Below, piece by piece: positions 24,189 through 34,227 of a stretch of 64,000 bases of DNA. The notes under the pieces are model-generated. The model did no database searches and had not been told where the DNA came from. It saw only the letters and a program-made list of their open reading frames with translations. The stretch lies in NCBI RefSeq assembly GCF_913063105.1, contig NZ_CAJXYQ010000009.1:1-64000 (forward strand), written 5' to 3'. This stretch comes from an uncultured Draconibacterium sp. (lineage in GTDB: Bacteria > Bacteroidota > Bacteroidia > Bacteroidales > Prolixibacteraceae). The position numbers and the translations under genes were made by a program. The stretch's first letter is position 1, and every line of letters starts with the position of its first letter.

Positions 24189-24526
24189 GAATTTATCTGA
24201 AATTATAACTACCCTTTTAATGATTGGTTGGTGCTATTATTTGTTTTATTGTGGAGTAATGGTAACGGGCGTTTAGTCGAAATCATTTTACCAAATGATT
24301 ATAAAAAATTATTGCTAATACTATTTTGTTAATTATTATGAAGTAGTTATTGTGCATCTGTTCATTATGGATTAGAGAATTATAAGCAATTTTAACCTCT
24401 CTTATCAGTATATCAAATGATTTTGGCCTTATTATATTTTGTATAATAGAGGCGAAATTCGGGGATGCTTCTATGTCCTTATCTTTCTATTATGTTAGTA
24501 TATGTACAAACCACAAAATTCAAAAA
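24189..24526. other. intergenic region upstream of T9SS gene B
   Basis: It contains an 8-bp AT-rich hairpin (24281-24300, AATCATTT/AAATGATT, loop TACC) followed by A-rich sequence, perhaps a weak terminator. An in-frame ATG at 24473 lies 18 codons before the real start and is not used in my reading. No other feature seen. Confidence 0.4.
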
Positions 24527-27500
24527 ATGAAAAAAAATTTACTTTTTTTTATGCTGCTAATTTGTAGCATAAGTGTGCTGAGGGCACAAGAAAACTTTAC
24601 AAATCCTATTGATATTGGAGTGTTGACAGGAAATTATGATTGTGGACAGGTTCCTTTTTCAGATACACGCTACACTCCGTCTTATGCTGATGATATCAAT
24701 AATCCTAATCCTGATGTATTTTATAAATTTCAAGTATCGAGCAGGGCTACTGTAGAAATGGATATGTGTGATGCCAACTTTGATACTTATATATATTTGT
24801 ATAATTCTTCTCAAACAAGAATTGCAGCTAATGACGATAGTGGTATCTGCGGGTCAACGGCAAGCTATTTAAGTCAAACCGTTGATGCAGGTACCTATTA
24901 TATTATTTGCGAAGGATATAGTTCAAGGTCTGGCACTTATACGCTTGACGTTTATATTTCAAACGCAGCGCCTGTGCCTGATGTTGATCCACTTCCTACA
25001 ATAAGCGGAGAATGCTCGGCAACTGTTACAGGTCCACCACCCACTGCAACCGATGAATGTGATGGTACTATTACTGGTACAACCACAAGTCCGTTAACCT
25101 ATAATTCACCCGGAACTTATACCGTAGTCTGGCAATATTCAGATGGTGTTGATGTAACCACCCAAAACCAAACAGTTATTGTAACTGATAATACTGACCC
25201 GGTTCCGGATTTGGAAACATTGCCTGATGTGTTGGGAGAGTGTTCTGCTACAGTGTCAACAGTGCCAACCGCCACCGATAATTGTTCCGGAACCCTTAAT
25301 GGTACAACTTCAGATCCTCTTACCTATAATACCCAGGGAACACATGTTGTAACGTGGAACTTTAATGATGGGAATGGTAACGTAGTAAATCAAAACCAGA
25401 ACGTGATTATTGATGATATAACTGACCCCCTGGCCGTGGCAAAAGATATAACTGTTTATCTTGATGCTACAGGAAGCGTATCCATTGATTCGTCAGATAT
25501 CAATAATGGGTCTTCCGATAACTGCGCCATTGCTGCCATTTCTCTTGATAAAGAAAATTTTAGTTGTAGCGATGTGGGCGATAACACTGTTGCGGTTACC
25601 GTTACAGATATTGGAGGAAACTCTGCAGAAGACACGGCAACAGTAACAGTGGAAGATAATATTTTGCCTACCGTACTTGCCAATAATAAACTTGTATTTC
25701 TTGATACTAATGGGTTGGCAACTTTGAGTGCAGCCGCAGTTGATGCTGGCTCGTATGATAATTGTGGTATAGACACCATGTATCTTTCGCAAGATACATT
25801 TTATTGCGATGATGTTGGTGGAATGCCGCCGGTGGCTGTAGGCGAAAAAAGTGGGCAGATTGATGTGCCTCCCGCGGGAGTACCTGTACAATTAACAGTT
25901 GTTGATGAACATGGGAATAGTAACAGCGATTGGTTCTATGTTAGTGTGCTGGATACCGTATCGCCGACAGCGTTGTGCCATGATACAACAATTTATCTTG
26001 ATGAAATGGGAGTGGCAAGCCTTACGCCTGAGATGATTGATGGTGGTTCTTTTGACAATTGCGATATTGCGCTACTTGGTATTGACAGTAGTAGCTTTGA
26101 TTGTAGTGATATAGGAGCTAATCTGGTAACATTAACCGTTGAGGACGTGAATGGAAACAGGTCATCATGTGTTGCCAGTATAACTGTTGCAGATACTATT
26201 TCTCCCAACTTAGAATGTTCAGATATAGTTGTTGAATCAGATGCAGATGCTTGTGGCACAATTGTTTATTACAATAAAATTATTTTTTCGGCAGATTTTA
26301 CGAATGGGCAGGTTGCTACAAGCTGTGAAGATTGGCAGGCTTTTAGGGCAAGTTTATTGGCCGATTATACCTACGAAAAATTAACAATCATGGGATCTTT
26401 TGATGCCGAAGGAGTTTCTGTAACGGATAGTGAAAAGGTACAGCAAATTGCTAATGCACTCCGCGCTGGAACTGATGTTACTGTTAACGACGCAGAACGA
26501 GTGTGGAGAGTTGGATCCTGTGGTTCAGGGATTGAACTCAGTGCTGCGGGAAGTATTTGCTCATGTCCTTCTGATGAATATATTGTTCGGCCATGCATTG
26601 GAAATAGTAACTGGGGAGGAGCAGGAACAGCAACTTGTAACGGCCCAACGCAGACTATTAGTGTAGAGTTTGAAATTACCCAAAGTATATCAGATGAAGA
26701 TAACTGTGATGTTGAAAGTGTAGTTTATTTGCCGGAAGACGGTTCTTTTTTGCCGGTGGGAGAAACCACAGTAATAAAAACAATAACTGATCAATCGGGA
26801 AATTCCTCACAATGCGAATTTACCGTTACCGTAGAAGACCGCACAGCCCCAACTGTTTTGGCTAATGATACACTGTTGTTTCTCGATGCGGATGGATTGG
26901 TAGCTTTAAGTGCAGCCGGAGCTGATGACGGTTCGTTTGATAACTGCAATATCGATACGATGTACCTCTCTCGGGATACATTTGACTGTGATGATGTTGG
27001 TGAAATGCCACCGGCAGTGGTGGAAGAAAAGAGTGGGCAGATAGATGCACCTCTTATGGGAGTTCCCGTGGAATTAACCGTTGTTGATGAACATGGAAAT
27101 AGCAGCAGCGACTGGTTTTATGTAAGTGTGTTGGATACTGTATCTCCAAACGCCCTTTGTCATGATACTACAATTTATCTTGACGATGAGGGTATGGCAA
27201 GTCTTACTCCGGTCATGATTGATAATGGTTCTAACGACAATTGTGGCATTGCCATGCTTAGTATCGACAGTAGTAGCTTTGATTGCAGTGAAATAGGAAC
27301 AAACCTGGTCACGCTAACTGTGGAAGATGTTAACGGAAATTATTCTTCATGTATGGCAACCGTGACTGTTGCCGATAGTTTAAAACCAATTGCTGTAGTT
27401 AATAATCCAACAATTTATTTAGATGCAAATGGAGAGGCGACACTAACCGCATCTGAAGTTGATGCCGGATCTGCGGATAATTGTGGCATTGACACGATGT

Positions 27501-29785
27501 ATTTATCACGTGATACTTTTTACTGTGATGATATCGGAAGTGGAGTTCAACAGGAGGTAAGTTTAAAAAGTGCAGAATTTTTTCCTCCTACTACAGGTAG
27601 CGTTCCGGTAACTTTTACTGTAGTTGATGTCAACGGCAACAGTTCTTCCAATATCTCATGGGTAAATGTTCAGGACACAATTACTCCTTTTGCTATTTGT
27701 AAAGACACTGTATTGTTTCTGGGAGAAGATGGAGTTGCTTCTTTAGACTCTTCAGATTTGGATAATGGCTCAAGCGATGCCTGTGGCATAGCGTCATACG
27801 CGCTAAGTAAAAGTGTTTTTACGGGTGTTGATGTTGGAGTAAACCTGGTAGAACTCACCGTAACCGATATTCATGGAAACTCAGCAGTTTGCACCTCAAC
27901 AGTTACGGTTCAGGATACTATTGCCCCGGAGCTGTGGTGCCAGAATGTAGGGGTAACACTTGATGAACAAGGCGAAACCCGCATTTATGCTGCATTTGTT
28001 CTCGACAGTGTTTACGATGCCGGAGGTATTGCCTCGTATACTGTTGATATAGATAAAATGGATTGTAGCCATGTAGGCAAAAACATTGTTACCCTAAGCG
28101 TAAAAGACTATGGAGGCAATGTAACCACCTGTACAGCCCAGGTAACCATAAACGATTTATTTGCGCCATTTGTAGCTTGCCGCGATTTTGCAGTTGCCTT
28201 AAATGCCGAAGGTTTTGCCGAGGTACCGGCCGACAGTATTGATGCCGGATCAAGCGATGCCTGTGGTATTGCCGGCATGGAGTTGTCGCAAACAGTATTT
28301 ACCGCTTCCGATTTAGGCGAAAACACCGTAACCCTTTATGTAAGCGATGTAAATGGCAATACCGATAGCTGCCAGGCGGTAGTAAGGGTAACAGATAACA
28401 TCGCACCTGTTGTTAATTGTAACCCGCTGGAAGTGTGGGTAAGCGATGAAAACGACTACGAACTAAGCCCGGCAGACCTTGCCGAACTGGCTGCCGGCAG
28501 CCTCGATAATGCCACGGAATTCGATAGCCTGACTATCGGGGTAAGTCCATCGGTATTTAGCTGCAGCCAGGCCGGCGATTCAGTAACAGTTGAAGTAATG
28601 GTTACCGATGAATCGGGCAATGAAAGCAGCTGTGAAACCAAAGTATATGTGAGTTATTTACTTGCTGCGGAACTGGAAGATATTGAGGTAACTCTTGATT
28701 CGGGGCAGTGCGAAACAAGGGTTGATTACCCTGAGTTTTTCGCAAACGGCTGTGCCACATTTACACTTGTTGACGGCTTGGGGGCCGATGGCCTTTTCCC
28801 TGTAGGAAGTACCGTTGAAAGCTGGGAAGTAGTTGCTGGCACCCAGGTAGATACTGTAACATTTGCCGTAATTGTAGAAGCTCCGAACCAGGTTCCAACA
28901 CTTGATGCCACAGCTGATACCACCGTTGCCGAAGACCAGGTACCGGAGCTATTGCTGACAGGAATAAGTGCGGGCAACGATTGCCAGGCACAGGCGCTGA
29001 CAGTAACAGCAAGCAGCATTGCCGATGGCTTACTGGAAACCATAGCTGTAGACTATGAAGCCGGAAGTACAACTGCGGTACTTACCCTCTCGTTTATTGC
29101 CAACCAGAGTGGCGAGGCCGAGGTAGTGGTAACAGTGGAGGATGAAATGGGAGCAAGCATTACCGATACATTTGTGGTAACTGTAAGCCCTGAAAATGAT
29201 GCCCCGGAGCTGGTGAAAATGATTGAAGACCAGCAGCTCCAGGCCGAAGATGAGCTAATAGTTACATTGAGCAAAGTATTAGGCGAAGTATTTGCCGATG
29301 CCGATGGCGATGAGCTTAGCTGGACATTTATGCTTGCGGGCGACAGTATTCCTGCGTGGATGACGACAGAAGAAACAGCCACCGAATATGTTCTTGATTT
29401 TACACCGATGCGTTCAGATACCGGTTGTTATACAATAGTAGTGCAGGTGAGCGACCCAGCCGGAGCAACAGCGCAGGATAGTTTTGAGCTTTGTGTAACA
29501 AGCATTCCGGTTGCAGTTGTTGATTTCGGCGAAAGTGTATTTGATGTAGTCATGTATCCGAACCCATCCAAAGGGATGATACGTGTTGAGCTGGAGACAA
29601 GCTCGGGATCAGCAACAGAGGTATCGGTTAGTAATGTTGCCGGAGCAGAAGTTTTCCGCAGGTCATACCTTTCGGGCGATGCAATTCAGCTTGATTTATC
29701 AGGCCATGTGAGCGGCATGTACCTGGTACGTGTAGCACAGGATGGAAATCAGGTTATCCGAAAACTGATACTCGACAAACAGTAA
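24527..29785 (+). CDS. giant modular T9SS-exported protein B
   Basis: 1752 residues from ATG 24527 (MKKNLLFFMLLICSI, cut after RAQ). An upstream ATG at 24473 would put 18 polar residues before the signal peptide. A PPC-like domain (about 22-145, VPFSDTRYTPSY, DPDVFYKF-type strand, AGTYYIICEGYSSRSGTYTLDV) is followed by two HYR domains (150-310), a series of ~80-residue modules like those of protein A, an inserted Cys-containing domain (about 585-720) that interrupts one HYR module, then the segment shared with A (from residue ~1077), tandem-95-like domains and a type A sorting domain. Surface protein; adhesive role inferred. Confidence 0.9.
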   Translation: MKKNLLFFMLLICSISVLRAQENFTNPIDIGVLTGNYDCGQVPFSDTRYTPSYADDINNPNPDVFYKFQVSSRATVEMDMCDANFDTYIYLYNSSQTRIAANDDSGICGSTASYLSQTVDAGTYYIICEGYSSRSGTYTLDVYISNAAPVPDVDPLPTISGECSATVTGPPPTATDECDGTITGTTTSPLTYNSPGTYTVVWQYSDGVDVTTQNQTVIVTDNTDPVPDLETLPDVLGECSATVSTVPTATDNCSGTLNGTTSDPLTYNTQGTHVVTWNFNDGNGNVVNQNQNVIIDDITDPLAVAKDITVYLDATGSVSIDSSDINNGSSDNCAIAAISLDKENFSCSDVGDNTVAVTVTDIGGNSAEDTATVTVEDNILPTVLANNKLVFLDTNGLATLSAAAVDAGSYDNCGIDTMYLSQDTFYCDDVGGMPPVAVGEKSGQIDVPPAGVPVQLTVVDEHGNSNSDWFYVSVLDTVSPTALCHDTTIYLDEMGVASLTPEMIDGGSFDNCDIALLGIDSSSFDCSDIGANLVTLTVEDVNGNRSSCVASITVADTISPNLECSDIVVESDADACGTIVYYNKIIFSADFTNGQVATSCEDWQAFRASLLADYTYEKLTIMGSFDAEGVSVTDSEKVQQIANALRAGTDVTVNDAERVWRVGSCGSGIELSAAGSICSCPSDEYIVRPCIGNSNWGGAGTATCNGPTQTISVEFEITQSISDEDNCDVESVVYLPEDGSFLPVGETTVIKTITDQSGNSSQCEFTVTVEDRTAPTVLANDTLLFLDADGLVALSAAGADDGSFDNCNIDTMYLSRDTFDCDDVGEMPPAVVEEKSGQIDAPLMGVPVELTVVDEHGNSSSDWFYVSVLDTVSPNALCHDTTIYLDDEGMASLTPVMIDNGSNDNCGIAMLSIDSSSFDCSEIGTNLVTLTVEDVNGNYSSCMATVTVADSLKPIAVVNNPTIYLDANGEATLTASEVDAGSADNCGIDTMYLSRDTFYCDDIGSGVQQEVSLKSAEFFPPTTGSVPVTFTVVDVNGNSSSNISWVNVQDTITPFAICKDTVLFLGEDGVASLDSSDLDNGSSDACGIASYALSKSVFTGVDVGVNLVELTVTDIHGNSAVCTSTVTVQDTIAPELWCQNVGVTLDEQGETRIYAAFVLDSVYDAGGIASYTVDIDKMDCSHVGKNIVTLSVKDYGGNVTTCTAQVTINDLFAPFVACRDFAVALNAEGFAEVPADSIDAGSSDACGIAGMELSQTVFTASDLGENTVTLYVSDVNGNTDSCQAVVRVTDNIAPVVNCNPLEVWVSDENDYELSPADLAELAAGSLDNATEFDSLTIGVSPSVFSCSQAGDSVTVEVMVTDESGNESSCETKVYVSYLLAAELEDIEVTLDSGQCETRVDYPEFFANGCATFTLVDGLGADGLFPVGSTVESWEVVAGTQVDTVTFAVIVEAPNQVPTLDATADTTVAEDQVPELLLTGISAGNDCQAQALTVTASSIADGLLETIAVDYEAGSTTAVLTLSFIANQSGEAEVVVTVEDEMGASITDTFVVTVSPENDAPELVKMIEDQQLQAEDELIVTLSKVLGEVFADADGDELSWTFMLAGDSIPAWMTTEETATEYVLDFTPMRSDTGCYTIVVQVSDPAGATAQDSFELCVTSIPVAVVDFGESVFDVVMYPNPSKGMIRVELETSSGSATEVSVSNVAGAEVFRRSYLSGDAIQLDLSGHVSGMYLVRVAQDGNQVIRKLILDKQ

Positions 29786-29836
29786 AGGTTCGAACTAACA
29801 CCTATAAAAAAACAGGAACCAATCGGTTCCTGTTTT
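27754..29836 (+). repeat. 2.08-kb near-identical repeat, copy 2
   Basis: Second copy of 19953-22036. It starts abruptly inside an 80-residue module at the same codon position (SDLDNGSSDACGIA against EDLDNGSSDACGIA). Upstream of it the two genes are only module-level similar. Confidence 0.93.
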
Positions 29837-29840
29837 TTTT
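29806..29840 (+). terminator. rho-independent terminator after T9SS gene B
   Basis: Third copy of the CAGGAACC/GGTTCCTG hairpin, loop AATC in place of AGTC, followed by T8. Confidence 0.9.
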
Positions 29841-29872
29841 ATAATCATTTTTTGTTACTCCCTTTTTAAGGT

Positions 29873-31189
29873 TTAGCTTCCGCTAAAATCAACGGCATCA
29901 AACAATATTGATGGGGTGCGAACTGAAGAGTCTGTTTTTACATCTGAACCCAATTCTTTTATATTCATTAGCAGCGTTTTCATATTACCAGTAATGTTCA
30001 TTTCTGATACAGGCTTAACAACTTGGCCTTTTTCAATTAAAAATCCATCAATACCGTATGAGAAATCGCCGGTTGATCCATTGCAGTTTCCACCGTTAAA
30101 ACCGGTCACAAATATTCCTTTGTCGATTGAGGCAATAAGGCCCTCAAGGTCTTTTGTGCCAGGTTCAAAAACAATATTCGTAGTACTTCCGCCTGTTGGT
30201 TCAGTTTCCAACTTTTTAGCGTAATAGGTGTCAATGTAATAGGTTTTCAGCACTCCTTTATCGAAAATGCTGCGTTTTTTTGTCGCCAGGCCCTCACCAT
30301 CAAATAAACGCGAACCACGGCCTCCAACAATAAACGGGTCATCGGTTATGCTAAGCTTGTCCGAAGCAACTTTTTCATTTAACTTGTCGATTAAAAATGA
30401 ATTTTTTTGCTGAATAGAAGCACCGTTAATTGCTTCTAATACCGGACCTAAAAGGCGGCCTACAACACGATTTTCCACCAGCATTGGCATGGTGCCCGAT
30501 TTTATTTTTTCGGCTCCAATTTTTTCAATAGCTCTTTTTAGGGCAGTAGTTCCGGTTCCGTCCTTTTTCAAATCATTAAACTTAATGGCACTTTCGCCCC
30601 AGCTAAATTCGGGGCGGGCATCACCACCTTTTACCGAAACTTCTGTACGTATGGCGAAATACGAATTTGCAGTGTCGCCCTCAAAACCATTGCTGGTAAC
30701 CATAACACGCTCGCTTAAACCATCGTAGTAGCTCGATGAGACAGAGATTAAGCGCTCATCTTTTCCTAAAACTTCTTGCTCTGCGGCAAAAGCCAAATCT
30801 ATTTTCGTTTTCGGATCGATGTTGTTAAAGTTGGCATCCAATGCGCCCAAATCTTTACCGCCACCTTTGTAATACAATTCCGGTTCAGGCAAAGTACGGA
30901 AAGGGTCTTCTGATAAATAGCGCGTACCATCAATTGCTTCCTCGATAAAACGGGCTAAATCTTCTTTTTTCATTCGGCTGGTAGAGTGGGCCGAGTATTT
31001 TCCGTCTACAAATAAACGAATGGAGAGACCACTCTGGATGGCTTGTTCCAATTTATCGATTTTTTCTTCGCGAACCTCAACGCTGCTGCCCGTGCTGTTT
31101 GATATACTTACGCTTACTTGCTGAGCACCATTTTCTAATGCATGGTTCATAGCCCATTTGGCCAATGTATATTTTTCTTCTTTTGTCAT
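29873..31189 (-). CDS. TldD/PmbA family protein, TldE-like subunit
   Basis: 438 residues of the PmbA/TldE branch: no HExxxH motif, no leader; N-terminal domain with SGLSIRLFVDGKYSAHSTSR (about 50-69), C-terminal domain with DPFIVGGRGSRLFDGEGLATKKR and TTNIVFEPGTKDLEGLI. In the known E. coli system TldD and TldE form a heterodimeric metalloprotease that degrades unfolded peptides and trims microcin B17 leader. It follows the TldD gene by 33 bp on the same strand, which fits a heterodimer. Confidence 0.9.
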   Translation of the reverse strand: MTKEEKYTLAKWAMNHALENGAQQVSVSISNSTGSSVEVREEKIDKLEQAIQSGLSIRLFVDGKYSAHSTSRMKKEDLARFIEEAIDGTRYLSEDPFRTLPEPELYYKGGGKDLGALDANFNNIDPKTKIDLAFAAEQEVLGKDERLISVSSSYYDGLSERVMVTSNGFEGDTANSYFAIRTEVSVKGGDARPEFSWGESAIKFNDLKKDGTGTTALKRAIEKIGAEKIKSGTMPMLVENRVVGRLLGPVLEAINGASIQQKNSFLIDKLNEKVASDKLSITDDPFIVGGRGSRLFDGEGLATKKRSIFDKGVLKTYYIDTYYAKKLETEPTGGSTTNIVFEPGTKDLEGLIASIDKGIFVTGFNGGNCNGSTGDFSYGIDGFLIEKGQVVKPVSEMNITGNMKTLLMNIKELGSDVKTDSSVRTPSILFDAVDFSGS

Positions 31190-31222
31190 TGTTTTAAAAT
31201 TTAAACATTAAACTTTTGGGTT

Positions 31223-32749
31223 TTAGGCATTGGTTCCACCAACAGTCATTTTCTTAACTAAAACGGTTGGAAGCCCAAGAGTTACCGGAACAGATTGTCC
31301 GTCTTTTCCACAGGTCCAGGTACCGCTGTCGTTTTTGTAATCGTTGGCAGCCATGGTAATATCGGCCAGTGCCTGCGGTCCGTTTCCTACAATGTTAATG
31401 TCTTTTATCGGGGTGGTGAGTTTTCCGTTTTCGATAATGTAGCCCGATTTTACAAAGAAGGTAAAGTCTCCGGCTCCAATTTTCACTTCTCCATTGCTAA
31501 AATTGTCTACATAAACACCATAGTCAACGGCTGCAAAAATCTCTTCAGTGGTATGCGGACCGTTTTCCATGTAGGTTGAACGCATGCGTGGCAATGGCAT
31601 GTGGCGGAACGATTCGCGACGTCCGTTACCGGTTGGCTCAACACCGTAATGTTTGGCGCTAATACGGTCGTGAATGTATGAATTTAGCATTCCGTCTTTT
31701 ACGAGGTAAGTTTTTTGAACATCGTTTCCTTCGTCGTCGATATTTATGGCACCGCGGTCGTTTGGCAATGTTCCATCGTCGATGATATTAATAAATGGTT
31801 CGGCTACTTTTTTGTTTAGCTTGTCGCTAAATATCGAAGTCCCTTTTCGGTTAAAGTCGGCCTCAAAAGTATGCCCAATTGCTTCGTGTAGCAGAATTCC
31901 TGAACCTCCGGCACCCAAAACCACCGGCATTTCGCCAGCTTTTGGTTTGCCTGCTTTAAAAAGTAGGTTGGTTCTGTCAACGGCTTCGTTGGCTAATTCA
32001 TCAACCAGTTCTTCGCTCAACCATTCAAAACCTCGTCGTACCGATCGGGCGGCATAGGCATTCTCAATCTGCTGGCCGTCTTGCATAATACAAACGGCGT
32101 AAAAACTCACCATTGGCCTGTAGTCGTATGTTAACCGGCCTTCCGAGTTGTAGAACAAAACATAGCTGGTTTCGTCGCGCATGCCTGCGTTAACCTTTAT
32201 AACTTTATCATCTAGTGCAAAAATTTTGTCGTTAATTTTTTGTACAAAAGGTACTTTGTCTTTTACCGAAACATCTTCCCATTTTTGTGAGATTTTGTAA
32301 AAGTTAGCAGGAATTTTTTCGTTAAAGCTTTTTGCATCGAAGCTGGCACTGCTATTGGCAATGTTTGCCGCAAGTTTTGCTGCGTTAATCATTTCGTCGA
32401 GTGCTAAATTCTCTGAATAGGCAAATCCCGTTTGGTCGCCGTTGAGCACGCGAATACCTACCCCAAAATCGATGTTCGAATAGGCACTGTTAACTTTTCC
32501 GTCCTGTAAACCCAGGCTGTTGAATTTTTTATGTTCAAAAAATAAATCGGCATAGTCGCCACCTTTGCTCATGGCAGTTGCAATAACTTTTTGCAACATT
32601 TCGGTAGTTACTTCAAAATGGTCTAAATAACTTTTCACGTCTGCTGAAATTTGTACGTTTTGGCATGATTGCGCTAAAGGGGGTAAAATCATACTCCCCG
32701 CTGCAAACATACCACTTGTTTTAATAAAATTACGTCTGTCAACTTTCAT
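31223..32749 (-). CDS. tldD: TldD-like metalloprotease with Tat-type leader
   Basis: 508 residues. The catalytic zinc motif HEAIGHTFEAD (about residue 288) is intact, so this is the active subunit of the pair; ILLHEAIGH is preceded by VVLGAGGSG. Unlike cytoplasmic TldD it starts MKVDRRNFIKTSGMFAAGSM, a twin-Arg leader ending ...LAQSC, and could be Tat-exported, perhaps lipid-attached at Cys29. Bacteroidota often carry such a leader-bearing copy (from memory). The partner downstream lacks a leader, so whether the two meet in one compartment is an open question. Confidence 0.9.
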   Translation of the reverse strand: MKVDRRNFIKTSGMFAAGSMILPPLAQSCQNVQISADVKSYLDHFEVTTEMLQKVIATAMSKGGDYADLFFEHKKFNSLGLQDGKVNSAYSNIDFGVGIRVLNGDQTGFAYSENLALDEMINAAKLAANIANSSASFDAKSFNEKIPANFYKISQKWEDVSVKDKVPFVQKINDKIFALDDKVIKVNAGMRDETSYVLFYNSEGRLTYDYRPMVSFYAVCIMQDGQQIENAYAARSVRRGFEWLSEELVDELANEAVDRTNLLFKAGKPKAGEMPVVLGAGGSGILLHEAIGHTFEADFNRKGTSIFSDKLNKKVAEPFINIIDDGTLPNDRGAINIDDEGNDVQKTYLVKDGMLNSYIHDRISAKHYGVEPTGNGRRESFRHMPLPRMRSTYMENGPHTTEEIFAAVDYGVYVDNFSNGEVKIGAGDFTFFVKSGYIIENGKLTTPIKDINIVGNGPQALADITMAANDYKNDSGTWTCGKDGQSVPVTLGLPTVLVKKMTVGGTNA

Positions 32750-33185
32750 AGTGCATGTATTTGTTTTTAATTTTCATTTGTTTCTAAGCATACATTTGAA
32801 ACCAATTAGTAAACAGTGTAAATATAGAATTACACCAATCTCAAACAATCTTTATAAGCAGCAGGTTTTGTTATGGTGTAATCATAAATTACGCACTTTT
32901 GTTTTTGTGGTGCAGGGTGTGGTATTTTTGGGGGTGTTTGTGTTAAAAACACCTATTGGGCAGTAATTTGTGGGTGTTTTGTTGGGTCTGCCGGAATAAA
33001 TGTATGGCTTAATTTTTAGGGGGTGCCATCCTGGTTGGGGTGTCTGACAAAAATCTATATTCAATGTAAATTTTGTATTAATTTATTACAATTTGTTAGA
33101 AAAAAGCTTTTTCAAGTTTCATTTAAACATATTTTTGTAGTCGACAGTTAGAAAAAATCTACATTTAAATAAAATTTATTACATC
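32750..33185. other. divergent intergenic region tldD/glutamine synthetase II
   Basis: It carries the promoters of both flanking genes. A small inverted repeat GTGTAA-8 bp-TTACAC (32816-32835) lies ~70 bp before tldD. The -7 box for the glutamine synthetase is given separately. Two overlapping open frames here (GT-rich) are not genes. Confidence 0.4.
33130..33137 (+). promoter_or_regulatory. -7 promoter box candidate for GSII
   Basis: TATTTTTG fits TAnnTTTG, 48 bp before the ATG, with an A-rich leader after it. No clear -33 TTG. Confidence 0.4.
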
Positions 33186-34199
33186 ATGAAATCAAAATTG
33201 GAATACATTTGGTTAGATGGTTCTGTACCAACTCAACAACTAAGAGCAAAAACTCGTATAGCTGAAAACTTCAGCGGGAAATTGGAAGACTGTCCAGTTT
33301 GGTCATTCGATGGTTCTTCAACGAATCAGGCTGGTGGCGAATCTTCAGACCTTCTTTTAAATCCTGTTTTTATTTGTCCAGACCCAGACCGCAAAAATGC
33401 GTACCTGGTAATGACAGAAGTGTTGAATCCGGATGGAACTCCACACGATACAAACGGCCGTGCCCATATCGAGGAAGAAGATGAAGACTTCTGGTTTGGT
33501 TACGAGCAAGAGTATTTCTTGTACGATCCAAAAACTCGTTTGCCATTAGGTTTCCCTGCAGGTGGTTTTCCTGAGCCTCAAGGACCTTACTATTGTGGTG
33601 TAGGTGGTTCTAAAGTATTTGGTCGCGAATTGGTTGAAGAGCATTTCGACCTTTGTTTAGAAGCTGGTTTGAATGTTGAAGGTATCAATGCAGAGGTAGC
33701 TGCCGGACAGTGGGAGTACCAGATTTTTGCCAAAGGTGTTCACAATGCCGGAGACCAAATTTGGGTATCACGTTATTTATTGGAGCGTACTGCTGAGAAA
33801 TATGGTATCGATATCGAATGGCATCCAAAACCACTTGGAAAAGACCTTGACTGGAACGGTTCGGGTATGCACGCTAATTTCTCAAACGGAATTATGCGTT
33901 CTTGTGGCGACGAAAAAGTATTTACTGCAATTTGCGAAGAGTTTGGTAAATTCATTCCTGAGCACATTGAAGTATACGGTGCCGGTAACGACCAACGTTT
34001 AACAGGTCTTCACGAAACGCAATCAATCGACGAATATAGCTATGGTGTTTCTGACCGTGGTGCTTCTATCCGTATTCCTGTAGGAACTGTTGAAGATGGT
34101 TGGAAAGGTCGTTTGGAAGACCGTCGTCCTGCTTCAAATGCCGACCCATACAAAGTTGGTGCACGTATTGTTAAAACTGTTCGTGGCGTTAAGCTATAA
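33186..34199 (+). CDS. glutamine synthetase type II
   Basis: 337 residues, the eukaryote-like GSII class (beta-grasp plus catalytic barrel, decamer), which makes glutamine from glutamate, ammonia and ATP. Class marks: LEYIWLDG at the N-terminus, CPVWSFDGSSTNQA (about 37-50), WFGYEQEYFL with the metal-binding Glu, GVGGSKVFGRELVEEH, NAEVAAGQWEYQI, GSGMHANFS with the catalytic His, and DRGASIRIPVGT. No adenylylation site, as expected for GSII. Monocistronic, with a strong terminator. GSII is patchy in bacteria but regular in some Bacteroidota. Confidence 0.95.
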   Translation: MKSKLEYIWLDGSVPTQQLRAKTRIAENFSGKLEDCPVWSFDGSSTNQAGGESSDLLLNPVFICPDPDRKNAYLVMTEVLNPDGTPHDTNGRAHIEEEDEDFWFGYEQEYFLYDPKTRLPLGFPAGGFPEPQGPYYCGVGGSKVFGRELVEEHFDLCLEAGLNVEGINAEVAAGQWEYQIFAKGVHNAGDQIWVSRYLLERTAEKYGIDIEWHPKPLGKDLDWNGSGMHANFSNGIMRSCGDEKVFTAICEEFGKFIPEHIEVYGAGNDQRLTGLHETQSIDEYSYGVSDRGASIRIPVGTVEDGWKGRLEDRRPASNADPYKVGARIVKTVRGVKL

Positions 34200-34227
34200 A
34201 CAACGATTATAAATTTATTATCTAAAT

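Noticed and set aside
19953-29836. The 2.08-kb repeats as an insertion sequence or composite transposon
   Set aside because: They are coding ends of two genes, lack terminal inverted repeats and transposase, and start in mid-module.
32751-33064. Two overlapping frames in the tldD/GSII spacer
   Set aside because: GT/TG-rich sequence on opposite strands; no leader, and the region is needed for two divergent promoters.
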